Origin: an uncultured Microbacterium sp.
GTDB lineage: Bacteria; Actinomycetota; Actinomycetes; Actinomycetales; Microbacteriaceae
Length of the DNA stretch: 64,000 bases
Direction: 5' to 3'
Assembly: GCF_947489255.1 (NCBI RefSeq)
Contig: NZ_CANLCY010000002.1
Location: forward strand, 372,001 to 436,000
In this document: one piece after another, positions 27,101 through 36,141 of the stretch
Layout: every line of letters starts with the position of its first letter
How positions within the stretch are numbered: the first letter of the stretch is position 1
Program-made: the position numbers and the translations under genes
The notes under the pieces: generated by a model
What the model saw: only the letters and a program-made list of their open reading frames with translations
Told to the model about the DNA's origin: nothing
Database searches by the model: none

Positions 27101-28945
27101 ATGTCACCGCGCGCCCTGAAGCCCCTCGAGCCGTCCGCCACCCCGCCGGCGCAGATCCGCAACTTCTGCATCATCGCCCACATCGACCACGGCAAGTCGA
27201 CGTTGGCCGACCGCATGCTGCAGATCACCGGCGTCGTCGCCGACCGCGACATGCGCGCGCAGTACCTCGACCGCATGGACATCGAGCGCGAGCGCGGCAT
27301 CACGATCAAGTCGCAGGCCGTGCGGATGCCGTGGTCCACCGCCGACGGCACGTTCGCCCTCAACATGATCGACACGCCCGGTCACGTCGACTTCACGTAC
27401 GAGGTCAGCCGTTCGCTCGCCGCGTGCGAGGGCGCGATCCTCCTCGTCGACGCTGCGCAGGGCATCGAGGCCCAGACCCTGGCGAACCTCTACCTCGCAC
27501 TCGAGAACGATCTGACGATCATCCCCGTGCTGAACAAGATCGACCTGCCCGCCGCCGACCCCGACAAGTACGCCGCCGAGCTCGCCGGCCTGATCGGCGG
27601 CGACCCCGCCGACGTGCTGCGCGTCAGCGGCAAGACCGGCATGGGCGTCGAAGACCTGCTCGACCTCATCGTCGAGAAGATCCCCGCCCCAATCGGCAAG
27701 GCCGACGCCCCGGCCCGCGCGATGATCTTCGACTCCGTCTACGACGCCTACCGCGGCGTCGTCACCTACGTCCGCATGATCGACGGGTCCCTCCAGCCGC
27801 GCGAGCGGCTGCAGATGATGTCGACCGGCGCGACGCACGAGGCTCTCGAGATCGGCGTCTCGAGCCCGGAGCCGGTGCCCACCCAGGGCCTCGGTGTGGG
27901 CGAGGTCGGCTACCTGATCACCGGGGTGAAGGACGTGCGCCAGTCGAAGGTCGGCGACACGATCACCACCCACCGCAAGCCCGCCACCGAGGCGCTGCCC
28001 GGCTACACCGACCCGAAGCCGATGGTCTTCTCGGGCATCTACCCGATCGACGGCAGCGACTACGCCGAGCTGCGCGAAGCGCTCGACAAGTTGAAGCTCT
28101 CCGACGCCTCGCTGCAGTACGAGCCCGAGACCTCGGTCGCGCTGGGCTTCGGCTTCCGCTGCGGCTTCCTCGGGCTGCTGCACCTCGAGATCATCACCGA
28201 GCGCCTCTCGCGCGAGTTCGGACTCGACCTCATTACCACGGCTCCGTCGGTGACCTACGAGGTCACGACCGACACCGGTGAGACGGTCTCGGTCACCAAC
28301 CCCAGCGAATACCCCGACGGTCGCGTCGCCTCCGTGTCGGAGCCGATCGTCAAGGTCGGCATCCTGCTGCCGAAGGACTACGTCGGCACCGTCATGGAAC
28401 TCTGCCAGACGCGCCGCGGCACGCTCCTCGGCATGGAGTACCTCAGCGAAGACCGCGTCGAGCTGCGCTACCACATGCCCCTCGGCGAGATCGTGTTCGA
28501 CTTCTTCGACCACCTCAAGTCGCGCACGCAGGGGTACGCGAGCCTCGATTACGAGCCCGCCGGCCAGCAGACGGCCGACCTCGTCAAGGTCGACATCCTG
28601 CTGCAGGGCGACAAGGTCGACGCGTTCAGCTCGATCGTGCACCGCGAGAAGGCCTACGCCTACGGCACGCTCATGGCCGAGCGCCTGCGCAAGCTCATCC
28701 CTCGTCAGCAGTTCGAGGTGCCCATCCAGGCCGCCATCGGCGCCCGCATCATCGCCCGCGAGACGATCCGCGCGATCCGCAAGGACGTTCTGGCCAAGTG
28801 CTACGGCGGTGACATCACCCGCAAGCGCAAGCTCCTCGAGAAGCAGAAAGAGGGCAAGAAGCGCATGAAGATGGTGGGCCGCGTCGAGGTTCCCCAGGAG
28901 GCGTTCATCGCCGCCCTGTCGGGAGACGTCGAGGCGAAGAAGTAA
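27101..28945 (+). CDS. lepA: Elongation factor 4
   Basis: A 614-residue translational GTPase that acts on stalled or forming ribosomes. Motifs: [13 protein letters not shown] (P-loop), [26 protein letters not shown]. The LepA-specific C-terminal domain is complete, ending [35 protein letters not shown] box lies at 27086-27091, 9 bases before the ATG, so the leader is extremely short. It is followed 22 bases later by the DUF1990 gene and then hemW. Confidence 0.97.
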   Translation: MSPRALKPLEPSATPPAQIRNFCIIAHIDHGKSTLADRMLQITGVVADRDMRAQYLDRMDIERERGITIKSQAVRMPWSTADGTFALNMIDTPGHVDFTYEVSRSLAACEGAILLVDAAQGIEAQTLANLYLALENDLTIIPVLNKIDLPAADPDKYAAELAGLIGGDPADVLRVSGKTGMGVEDLLDLIVEKIPAPIGKADAPARAMIFDSVYDAYRGVVTYVRMIDGSLQPRERLQMMSTGATHEALEIGVSSPEPVPTQGLGVGEVGYLITGVKDVRQSKVGDTITTHRKPATEALPGYTDPKPMVFSGIYPIDGSDYAELREALDKLKLSDASLQYEPETSVALGFGFRCGFLGLLHLEIITERLSREFGLDLITTAPSVTYEVTTDTGETVSVTNPSEYPDGRVASVSEPIVKVGILLPKDYVGTVMELCQTRRGTLLGMEYLSEDRVELRYHMPLGEIVFDFFDHLKSRTQGYASLDYEPAGQQTADLVKVDILLQGDKVDAFSSIVHREKAYAYGTLMAERLRKLIPRQQFEVPIQAAIGARIIARETIRAIRKDVLAKCYGGDITRKRKLLEKQKEGKKRMKMVGRVEVPQEAFIAALSGDVEAKK

Positions 28946-28967
28946 CGACCGAATCGAGAGGGAGATC

Positions 28968-29612
28968 ATGCGACGGCAGAACTTCACCGACGACACGGTC
29001 GACTACGCGGCGGTCGGCGCCACCCAGGCGCCCGACCTCATGCAGTACCCGCCGGAGCACTCCGTGCCCGCGGAAGACGCGTGGCGCATCGGCAGCGGCG
29101 ATGAGCGCTTCGTCGCGGCCGGTGAGCTCCTGCTCTCCTGGGCTCCGCTGCGCGGGGAGGAACTGAGCATCACCGACGTGCGCCCGGCATCCCGAGGGGG
29201 CTATGCCGGTGTCGGCTTCGACGCCGAGGGAGCGCCCGTGGCGCCGAGCCGACTCGAGGCCGAACAGCGCTTCGCCGCCGACGGCACCCCGTTCGTCAGC
29301 CCCGGCACCGGCGTGCGCCTGCACGGCAAGGTCGACGGCCACCGCGCCGACGCCGAACTGCGCGTCATCTCGGTCTTCGAGGAGCCCCGCCGGGTCGGCT
29401 TCATCCTCGGGACGGTCGGGCATTCGATCGTGAGCGGCGAAGAGCTCTTCGCCCTCGAATGGCGCGAGAACGACGAGGTCTGGTTCGTCGTGCGGGCCTT
29501 CGACCGGCCGACCGCGCCGTCGTACCGCCTCTTCACGAGCCGCGTCCGGCGTCGGCGCAAGGCGCTGTTCGCGCGGTACCTGCGCGCGATCTCGCCGCTG
29601 TACACGTCCTGA
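28968..29612 (+). CDS. DUF1990 family protein
   Basis: A 214-residue soluble protein of the DUF1990 family. The family signature is the segment RVGFILGTVGHSIVSGEELF, followed by an Arg-rich stretch (TSRVRRRRKALFARYLRAI). The activity is unknown. GAGAGGGAGA precedes ATG 28968. Its stop overlaps the hemW start (TGATG), so it is part of the lepA-hemW transcript. Confidence 0.8.
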   Translation: MRRQNFTDDTVDYAAVGATQAPDLMQYPPEHSVPAEDAWRIGSGDERFVAAGELLLSWAPLRGEELSITDVRPASRGGYAGVGFDAEGAPVAPSRLEAEQRFAADGTPFVSPGTGVRLHGKVDGHRADAELRVISVFEEPRRVGFILGTVGHSIVSGEELFALEWRENDEVWFVVRAFDRPTAPSYRLFTSRVRRRRKALFARYLRAISPLYTS

Positions 29613-30829
29613 TGGGCGGGCCCCTCCCGCTCGGCGACCCCGCGCCCGTCGACGGTCGGCTCCCCGGCGACCTGGTCGTCGACGCCGACGCCGACTTCGG
29701 CGTGTACCTGCACGTGCCGTTCTGCCGCGTGCGCTGCGGCTACTGCGACTTCAACACGTACACCGCGAGCGAGCTGCGCGGCGCCCGCCAAGACGACTTC
29801 GCCGACACGCTCGCCGCCGAGGTCCGCCTCGCGGGCACGGTGATGGATGCCGCGGGCGGTCGGCGTGCGGCATCCACGGTGTTCTTCGGCGGCGGCACGC
29901 CCACATTGCTCCCGCCCGGCGATCTGGCGCGGATGCTGGATGCCGTGCGCGAGGAGTTCGGCATCGCCGAGGGCGCGGAGGTCACGGTCGAGGCCAACCC
30001 CGACACGGTCGACGACGCCGTCGCGGGCACCCTCGCCGCGGCGGGCGTGACGCGCCTGTCGATCGGCATGCAGTCGGCCCGGCCGCACGTGCTCGCCGCC
30101 CTCGATCGCACGCACGACCCGGCCAACGTCTCCACCGCCGTCTCGGCCGCGCGCCGCGCCGGTCTCGACGTCTCGGTCGACCTGATCTACGGCGCACCGG
30201 GGGAGTCGCTCGACGACTGGCGCGCCTCCCTCGAGGCGGCCACCGCTCTGGAGCCCGACCACGTCTCGGCCTACGCGCTGATCGTCGAGGACGGCACGAA
30301 GCTGGCTCGGCAGATCCGCTCGGGGGTGGTCGCCATGCCGGATGACGACCTGCAGGCCGACATGTACGAACTCGCCGACGATCTGCTCGCGGCCGCCGGC
30401 TACGACTGGTACGAGGTCTCGAACTGGTCGCGCGGGGTCGACCACCGTTCCCGGCACAACCTCGCCTACTGGCGCGGCACCGACTGGTGGGGCTTCGGTC
30501 CCGGCGCCCACAGCCATGTCGCCGGGCTGCGCTGGTGGAACGTCAAACACCCGGCCGCGTACGCGCAGCGCCTCGCGGCCGAGGAGTCGCCCGCCGCCGC
30601 ACGCGAGCGTCCCGACGAGACCGCGCGCCGGCTCGAGTCGGTGCTCCTGCGCAGTCGCATCCGCGAGGGGCTCGCGGTGTCGGAGATCCTCGGCGAGGGC
30701 CGCAAGGCCGTGGCATCCCTCATCGCCGACGGCCTCATCGAGGGCGCGGATGCCGTGCGCGGGCGCATCGTGCTGACACGCCGCGGACGCCTGCTGGCGG
30801 ATGCCGTGGTGCGCGCGCTCACGGCCTGA
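29612..30829 (+). CDS. hemW: Radical SAM protein HemW (heme chaperone)
   Basis: A 405-residue radical SAM enzyme of the coproporphyrinogen III oxidase-like group. The cluster motif is CRVRCGYC (CxxxCxxC) within YLHVPFCRVRCGYCDFN; also GGGTPTLL, VEANPDT, SIGMQS and the C-terminal HemW domain (WWGFGPGAHSH). HemW is thought to insert heme rather than oxidise coproporphyrinogen. Start ATG 29612 overlaps the DUF1990 stop codon. Confidence 0.93.
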   Translation: MGGPLPLGDPAPVDGRLPGDLVVDADADFGVYLHVPFCRVRCGYCDFNTYTASELRGARQDDFADTLAAEVRLAGTVMDAAGGRRAASTVFFGGGTPTLLPPGDLARMLDAVREEFGIAEGAEVTVEANPDTVDDAVAGTLAAAGVTRLSIGMQSARPHVLAALDRTHDPANVSTAVSAARRAGLDVSVDLIYGAPGESLDDWRASLEAATALEPDHVSAYALIVEDGTKLARQIRSGVVAMPDDDLQADMYELADDLLAAAGYDWYEVSNWSRGVDHRSRHNLAYWRGTDWWGFGPGAHSHVAGLRWWNVKHPAAYAQRLAAEESPAAARERPDETARRLESVLLRSRIREGLAVSEILGEGRKAVASLIADGLIEGADAVRGRIVLTRRGRLLADAVVRALTA

Positions 30830-31107
30830 CCCGCGCGGAATCGATCCACCCCTCGAATCGGTGTGCTCTCGCGCGAGACGGCGCACGCCTGTGTCGGCCC
30901 CTCGCGCGTGCCGGTGCTCCGCGCCTCCCGACATCCCGGTGATCATCGGCGTCCCGGCGCGTGCCGCATCCCTCGATAAACGCCGATCCGGACGAAACAC
31001 TGCGCGACGCAGCGTGTCTCGACAGGATCGGCGTTCATCGCCGGGGCGGACGGGACGCGCGAGGCACACCCCGCGAGCCGCTCGACGCAGGGGCCGGGCG
31101 ATCGTCG
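30830..31107. repeat. Spacer with a 65-bp imperfect palindrome upstream of hrcA
   Basis: The core 30975-31039 folds back on itself: AACGCCGATCC (30979-30989) pairs perfectly with GGATCGGCGTT (31025-31035), and the inner arms CGAaACACtGCG and CGCAGcGTGTcTCG continue the pairing. It lies between hemW and the hrcA promoter and may end hemW transcription. No gene fits in this gap. Confidence 0.75.
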
Positions 31108-31139
31108 TAGAATTGGCACTCAGTCGAGTCGAGTGCCAG
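31108..31139 (+). promoter_or_regulatory. hrcA promoter -10 with CIRCE operator
   Basis: CIRCE inverted repeat TTGGCACTC (31113-31121), 9-base spacer, GAGTGCCAG (31131-31139), close to the consensus TTAGCACTC-N9-GAGTGCTAA. The -10 TAGAAT (31108-31113) overlaps it by one base, so HrcA bound here would block the transcription start. This implies autoregulation of hrcA-dnaJ. Confidence 0.9.
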
Positions 31140-31155
31140 ACGGGAGGAGCAGCGC

Positions 31156-32196
31156 ATGGTGTCGGAACGCGGCCTCCAGGTCCTGCGCGCGATCGTCCAG
31201 GACTACGTCGACACGCGTGAGCCGGTCGGCAGCAAGGCCATCGTCGACCGCCACGCCTTCGGAGTCTCGGCCGCCACGATCCGCAACGACATGGCGCTGC
31301 TCGAAGACGAAGAGCTCATCGTCGCGCCGCACACCTCGTCGGGGCGCGTGCCCACCGACAAGGGCTACCGCGTCTTCGTCGACCACCTCGCCGAGCTGAG
31401 GCCGCTGTCGACCGCGCAGCGCTCGGCCATCACGTCGTTCCTCGACGAGGCCGGGGATCTCGACGACCTCCTCGCTCGAACGGTGCGGGCGCTCACGCAG
31501 CTGACCGGCCAGGTCGCGATCGTGCAGTACCCCTCGTTCTCCCGCGCCAACGTCACGCACGTGGAGCTCGTCGCCCTCGGCGGTCCCCGGGTGCTCGTCA
31601 TCCTGGTCACCGACACCGGGCGGGTCTCGCAGCGCATCGCGCTCGTGCCCGTCGAGCCCGGTGAGAGCGACATCGCGCTCCTGCGGGCGCGCGTGGGAGC
31701 GGTGCTCGTGGGGCGCAGCGTCGCCGAGAGCGCACAGCGCGTGGCAGAAGCCCTCTCCGACGGCCCGCGGCCCGGCGTCGCCCTCGACGCGATCGCCGAC
31801 GCCGTGCTGCGCGTGGTCGGCGAAGAGCTCGAGGAGTTCCGCCAAGACCGCCTCGTCATGGCCGGTGCGGCGACGCTCGCCAAGCGGGAGCAGGACTTCC
31901 GCGGCAGCATCTACCCGCTCCTCGAGGCGATCGAGGAGCAGGTGACCCTGCTGCGGCTGATGAGCGAGATGGTCGCCGACGAGAAGGGCCTGTCGGCGAG
32001 TATCGGACGCGAGAACGAACCGTTCGGCCTCGTCGAGGCCTCGGTGCTCGCGAGCCGGTACGACGGCTCGACCGGTGGCGCCCGCGTGGGCCTGCTCGGG
32101 CCCACGCGCATGGACTACTCTTCCAACCTCGCGGCGGTCCGCGCCGTCGCGCACTATCTGACCCGGATGCTCGAAGACGACGACAGTTCGCGCTGA
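31156..32196 (+). CDS. hrcA: Heat-inducible transcription repressor HrcA
   Basis: A 346-residue repressor of heat-shock genes. The N-terminal winged helix ([26 protein letters not shown] and [13 protein letters not shown]) binds CIRCE; the [16 protein letters not shown] segment joins the GAF-like domain. A GGAGGAG ribosome site precedes the ATG. The CIRCE element sits 17 bases upstream. dnaJ follows 62 bases downstream in the same direction. Confidence 0.96.
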   Translation: MVSERGLQVLRAIVQDYVDTREPVGSKAIVDRHAFGVSAATIRNDMALLEDEELIVAPHTSSGRVPTDKGYRVFVDHLAELRPLSTAQRSAITSFLDEAGDLDDLLARTVRALTQLTGQVAIVQYPSFSRANVTHVELVALGGPRVLVILVTDTGRVSQRIALVPVEPGESDIALLRARVGAVLVGRSVAESAQRVAEALSDGPRPGVALDAIADAVLRVVGEELEEFRQDRLVMAGAATLAKREQDFRGSIYPLLEAIEEQVTLLRLMSEMVADEKGLSASIGRENEPFGLVEASVLASRYDGSTGGARVGLLGPTRMDYSSNLAAVRAVAHYLTRMLEDDDSSR

Positions 32197-32258
32197 CGTC
32201 GATCGCTGCGAGCACTCCCCACGAGAACGACCCCGCGACAGCGGGCAGGAAGGCGATT

Positions 32259-33383
32259 GTGGCTGACCACTACGAGGTCCTGGGCGTCGAACGCGACGCC
32301 AGCCCGGAAGACATCAAGAAGGCCTACCGGCGTCTGGCGCGCCAGTTGCACCCCGACGTCAACCCGGGGGAGGACGCCTCGGAGCGCTTCAAGCTCGTGA
32401 CCCACGCCTACGACGTGCTCAGCGACCCCGAGCAGCGTCGCCGCTACGACATGGGCGGCGATCAGAGCCCGTTCGGCGGCGGGGGAGCGGCGGGCTTCGG
32501 CGGCTTCAGCGACATCTTCGAGACGTTCTTCGGCGGCGCGCAGGGCGGCGGCGGAGGCCGTGGTCCGCGCCCGCGCTCGCGTCGAGAGCGCGGCCAGGAC
32601 GCCCTGGTGCGCGTCACGCTGCACCTCGGCGACGTGGTCTTCGGCACGCACCGCGACCTCGAGGTCGACACGGCGGTGCTCTGCGAGACGTGTCAGGGGG
32701 CCTGCGCCCAGCCCGGAACGAGCGAGGTCACGTGCGACATCTGCCACGGCTCCGGTCACGTGCAGCGCACCGTGCGGAGCCTGCTCGGCAACGTCGTCAC
32801 CAGCCAGCCCTGCACCGTGTGCCACGGTCACGGCACGACCATCCCCTACCCCTGCGGCACCTGCCAGGGTCAGGGACGCGTGCGCGCACGCCGCACCGTG
32901 TCGGTCGACATCCCCGCGGGCGTCGAGTCGGGTCTGCGCCTGCAGCTCCCCGGCTCGGGCGAGGTCGGTCCGGCCGGCGGCCCCAACGGCGACCTGTACC
33001 TCGAGATCACGGTGGAGGCGCACGACGCCTTCAGCCGCGAGGGCGACGACCTCGTCGCGACCCTCGAGGTGTCGATGCCCGACGCCATCCTCGGCGCCAC
33101 GACGACGATCGAATCCCTCGACGGCTCCGTCGACCTCGAGGTGCGCCCCGGCGTGCAGTCCGGCGACGTGCTGACGATCAAGGGTCGCGGGATCACGCCC
33201 CTGCGGGGCTCCCAGCGCGGCGACCTCAAGGTCGGCGTGCACGTGGTGACCCCCACGCGTCTCGATCATCGCGACCGCGCCCTCATCGAGGAGTTCGCCA
33301 AGCGCACGAAGGCCCCCAAGCCCCGCCTGGCCGAGCACCAGCAGGGCATGTTCAGCAAGTTCCGCGACCGCTTCCGGCACTGA
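32259..33383 (+). CDS. dnaJ: Chaperone DnaJ (DnaJ2-type)
   Basis: A 374-residue co-chaperone of DnaK. The J domain has HPD at 31-33; a Gly/Phe-rich linker follows (67-95). The zinc domain has four Cys repeats: [24 protein letters not shown] and CGTCQGQG, the first lacking its second Gly. Two C-terminal substrate-binding domains complete it. This is the second dnaJ typical of actinobacteria, co-transcribed with hrcA and free of grpE and dnaK. Start GTG 32259 follows AGGAAGG. Confidence 0.95.
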   Translation: MADHYEVLGVERDASPEDIKKAYRRLARQLHPDVNPGEDASERFKLVTHAYDVLSDPEQRRRYDMGGDQSPFGGGGAAGFGGFSDIFETFFGGAQGGGGGRGPRPRSRRERGQDALVRVTLHLGDVVFGTHRDLEVDTAVLCETCQGACAQPGTSEVTCDICHGSGHVQRTVRSLLGNVVTSQPCTVCHGHGTTIPYPCGTCQGQGRVRARRTVSVDIPAGVESGLRLQLPGSGEVGPAGGPNGDLYLEITVEAHDAFSREGDDLVATLEVSMPDAILGATTTIESLDGSVDLEVRPGVQSGDVLTIKGRGITPLRGSQRGDLKVGVHVVTPTRLDHRDRALIEEFAKRTKAPKPRLAEHQQGMFSKFRDRFRH

Positions 33384-33385
33384 TC

Positions 33386-34120
33386 GTGGCGCTGCACTTC
33401 GTCACCGACGGCGCCGCGTCCGCACGTCCCGGGGATGCCGTGACCCTGACGGGAGCGGAGGCGCACCATGCCGCCAGCGTCCGGCGCGTGCGCGTCGACG
33501 AGACGGTGACCCTCGGCGACGGTTGCGGCGTCTGGCTCTCCGGCGTCGTGACGGCCGTCGGCCCCAAGGAGGTCGAGGTCCGCGTCGCCTCGCGCGACGT
33601 GGCCTCCGAGCCGTCCCCGCGCTTCGTGCTCGTGCAGGCGCTCGCGAAAGGCGACCGCGACGAGCTCGCGGTGCAGGCGGCCACCGAGCTCGGTGTCGAC
33701 GCGATCGTCCCGTGGCAGGCGGCACGGAGCGTGTCGCGGTGGGATGCCAAGGAGGACAAGGGGCTCGCGCGCTGGCGCACCATCGTGCGCGAGGCCGCCA
33801 AGCAGGCGCATCGCGCGTGGATCCCCGAGGTGCAGAGGCTGGCGCGAACGGCCGACCTCGTCGCCCTCGCCCGCACGGCGCTCGTTCTGGTGCTGGAGCC
33901 CTCGGCATCCGCTCGCCTCACCGAGGTGGCCGCGGAGGCCTCGGACGGACGTGACGTCGTGCTCGTCGTCGGCCCGGAGGGCGGCATCGCCCCCGAGGAG
34001 CTCTCGACGCTCGAGGACGCGGGCGCGCGGCTCGTGCGCCTCGGCGACACCGTGCTGCGCACCTCCACCGCGGGGGCTGCGGCGGTCTCGGTGCTGTCGG
34101 CGGCGCACGGGCGGTGGTGA
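33386..34120 (+). CDS. rsmE: 16S rRNA m3U1498 methyltransferase
   Basis: A 244-residue SPOUT-class enzyme that methylates U1498 of 16S rRNA with S-adenosylmethionine. The N-terminal PUA-like domain has LTGAEAHHAASVRRVR; the knot domain has ALAKGDRDELAVQAATELGVD, WRTIVREAAKQAHR, VVGPEGGIAPEEL and RLGDTVLRTSTAGAAAV. GTG 33386 lies 3 bases after the dnaJ stop, so it belongs to the hrcA-dnaJ operon. Confidence 0.94.
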   Translation: MALHFVTDGAASARPGDAVTLTGAEAHHAASVRRVRVDETVTLGDGCGVWLSGVVTAVGPKEVEVRVASRDVASEPSPRFVLVQALAKGDRDELAVQAATELGVDAIVPWQAARSVSRWDAKEDKGLARWRTIVREAAKQAHRAWIPEVQRLARTADLVALARTALVLVLEPSASARLTEVAAEASDGRDVVLVVGPEGGIAPEELSTLEDAGARLVRLGDTVLRTSTAGAAAVSVLSAAHGRW

Positions 34121-34241
34121 GCGGGTCCGCGTCACCGGTGCGGGGTGCGCTCCGGCGTTCGGGGCACGAGATCTCCGCCCCGACCGCTCGCCGACGCTTC
34201 AGCGGCTCCGCCCACTCGACCTGCGTGTCGGAGGCCCTCAC

Positions 34242-34247
34242 TAGACT
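34242..34247 (+). promoter_or_regulatory. -10 box, leaderless start of the HIT gene
   Basis: TAGACT, 7 bases before ATG 34255. In the gap before it, GTTCGGGGC (34158-34166) and GCCCCGAC (34177-34184) form a short palindrome related to the one at 62787. Confidence 0.45.
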
Positions 34248-34254
34248 GGATGCC

Positions 34255-34602
34255 ATGAGCGAACCGTCGATCTTCACGCGCATCCTGCAGGGCGAGATCC
34301 CCGCCGAGATCGTGGCCGAGACCGAGAACGTCTTCGCGATCCGCGACATCGCGCCCCAGGCGCCGGTCCACCTGCTCGTCATCCCCAAGACGGCGCAGTA
34401 CCGCGATGTCGTCGAGCTCGCCGCCGGCGACCCGGAGCTGCTCACCGAGGTCGTCGCCCTCGCCGACCGCCTCGCCGCCGAGCACGCCGACGGCGACTTC
34501 CGACTGATCTTCAACACCGGCGCCGGTGCCGGTCAGACCGTCTTCCATGTGCACGCCCACGTCCTCGCGGGCGGCCTGAACGAAAAGAGCCTGGGTGGCT
34601 GA
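34255..34602 (+). CDS. HIT family nucleotide hydrolase
   Basis: A 115-residue histidine-triad protein. The motif HVHAHVLAG near the C-terminus is the His-x-His-x-His active site; IFTRILQGEIPAEIV and the PVHLLVIPKTAQY segment are typical of the Hint branch. It likely hydrolyses adenosine phosphoramidates or dinucleotides. It overlaps phoH by 8 bases, a common actinobacterial arrangement. Confidence 0.92.
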   Translation: MSEPSIFTRILQGEIPAEIVAETENVFAIRDIAPQAPVHLLVIPKTAQYRDVVELAAGDPELLTEVVALADRLAAEHADGDFRLIFNTGAGAGQTVFHVHAHVLAGGLNEKSLGG

Positions 34603-35677
34603 TTCCCCCGAAGAGACCGTCGTCGAGCAGATCGCTGTCGACGGTGTGGCCATGGTGCAACTGCTCGGCCCGCAGGATCGCCTCCTGCGCGTCGTCGAGA
34701 AGGAGCACCCCGACGTCGACGTCCACGTGCGCGGCAACGAGATCACGCTCTCCGGTGCGGCCGGGGCGGTGCGCGCCGCACGCGGCCTCGTCGACGAACT
34801 GCTCGCGATGACCCGCTCGGGCCAGGGCCTCGACCCGTCCGACGTGTCGAGCTCGAACCGCATGCTGAGAAGCGACGGCGGGCCGCGCCCGTCCGAGGTC
34901 ATGGGTGAGGCGATCCTGTCGTCGCGGGGCAAGGTGATCCGCCCCAAGACGGCCGGGCAGAAGGAGTACGTCGACGCGATCGACGAGAACACCATCGTGT
35001 TCGGGATCGGTCCGGCCGGAACCGGCAAGACGTACCTCGCGATGGCGAAGGCCGTGCAGGCGCTGCAGCGCAAAGAGGTCAACCGCATCATCCTGACCCG
35101 TCCCGCCGTCGAGGCGGGGGAGCGGCTCGGGTTCCTGCCGGGCACCCTCACCGACAAGATCGACCCCTACCTGCGCCCGCTCTACGACGCGCTCAACGAG
35201 ATGATGGACCCCGACATCGTCCCCAAGCTCATGGCGACGGGGACGATCGAGGTCGCACCTCTGGCGTACATGCGCGGTCGCACGCTCAACGATTCGTTCG
35301 TCGTGCTCGACGAGGCGCAGAACACCACGCCCGAGCAGATGAAGATGTTCCTCACGCGCCTCGGGTTCGGCACGCGCATGGTCGTGACCGGTGACATCAC
35401 CCAGGTCGACCTCCCGCAGGGCGCGTCGGGTCTGCGCCTGGTCACCCGCGTTCTCAGCGACATCGACGACATCCACTTCTCGCGACTGACCAGCGACGAC
35501 GTCGTGCGTCATTCGCTCGTCGGCCGCATCGTCGACGCGTACAGCGAGTACGACGAGAAGCGCCTGGCCGCGCGTCGCGAGCGCGACGAGGCCTCCGAGT
35601 TCGCCACCCGTGCGGAGCGACGCGGCCCCGGTGCCGCCGGTCCCCGCGATCACCTCCCGAGACGAAACCGCTCATGA
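34595..35677 (+). CDS. phoH: PhoH-like ATPase
   Basis: A 360-residue P-loop ATPase of the PhoH family, linked to RNA metabolism. The N-terminus has a KH-like fold (about 20-70). The Walker A is GPAGTGKTYLA, the Walker B FVVLDEAQNTT; RPAVEAGERLGFLPG and TGDITQVDLPQGASGL are family signatures. Start GTG 34595 lies inside the HIT gene; its stop overlaps ybeY by 4 bases. The phoH-ybeY pairing suggests joint work on rRNA maturation or quality control. Confidence 0.95.
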   Translation: MADSPEETVVEQIAVDGVAMVQLLGPQDRLLRVVEKEHPDVDVHVRGNEITLSGAAGAVRAARGLVDELLAMTRSGQGLDPSDVSSSNRMLRSDGGPRPSEVMGEAILSSRGKVIRPKTAGQKEYVDAIDENTIVFGIGPAGTGKTYLAMAKAVQALQRKEVNRIILTRPAVEAGERLGFLPGTLTDKIDPYLRPLYDALNEMMDPDIVPKLMATGTIEVAPLAYMRGRTLNDSFVVLDEAQNTTPEQMKMFLTRLGFGTRMVVTGDITQVDLPQGASGLRLVTRVLSDIDDIHFSRLTSDDVVRHSLVGRIVDAYSEYDEKRLAARRERDEASEFATRAERRGPGAAGPRDHLPRRNRS

Positions 35678-36141
35678 CGATCGAGATCAACAACGAGTCC
35701 GGCCACGAGGTCGACGAACAGGTGCTGCTGCGCCTGATGGAGTACAACCTGGCGGAGCTGCACGTCAGCGCCGACGCCGACGTGGCGATCGTGCTCGTCG
35801 ACGAAGGCGCCATGGAGTCGCTGCACGTGCAGTGGATGGACGAGCCCGGCCCGACCGACGTGCTCAGCTTCCCGATGGACGAACTGCGTCCCGGCTCCGA
35901 AGACGCCCCCACCCCCGCGGGTCTGCTCGGCGACATCGTGCTGTGCCCCGCCGTGGCCGAGACCCAGGCCGTCGCGGCGAAGCACTCGACGCAGGACGAG
36001 CTCATCCTCCTCACCACGCACGGGCTCCTGCACCTGCTCGGGTTCGACCACGCCGAACCCGACGAGGAGCGCGAGATGTTCGGCCTGCAGCGCGAGCTGA
36101 TCAGCGGGTTCCAAGCCGTCGAACGCCAGCGTCGGGCATGA
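35674..36141 (+). CDS. ybeY: Endoribonuclease YbeY
   Basis: A 155-residue metalloprotein for 16S rRNA 3' maturation and ribosome quality control. The zinc-binding HGLLHLLGFDH motif (H-x3-H-x5-H) is intact, preceded by GDIVLCPAV and the PTDVLSFPMDE segment. It overlaps both phoH and the CNNM gene by 4 bases. The order phoH-ybeY-CNNM-era is widespread in actinobacteria. Confidence 0.95.
   Translation: MTIEINNESGHEVDEQVLLRLMEYNLAELHVSADADVAIVLVDEGAMESLHVQWMDEPGPTDVLSFPMDELRPGSEDAPTPAGLLGDIVLCPAVAETQAVAAKHSTQDELILLTTHGLLHLLGFDHAEPDEEREMFGLQRELISGFQAVERQRRA

Noticed and set aside
27104..28996. Long open frame antisense to lepA
   Set aside because: Shadow of lepA; the plus-strand protein has every LepA motif.
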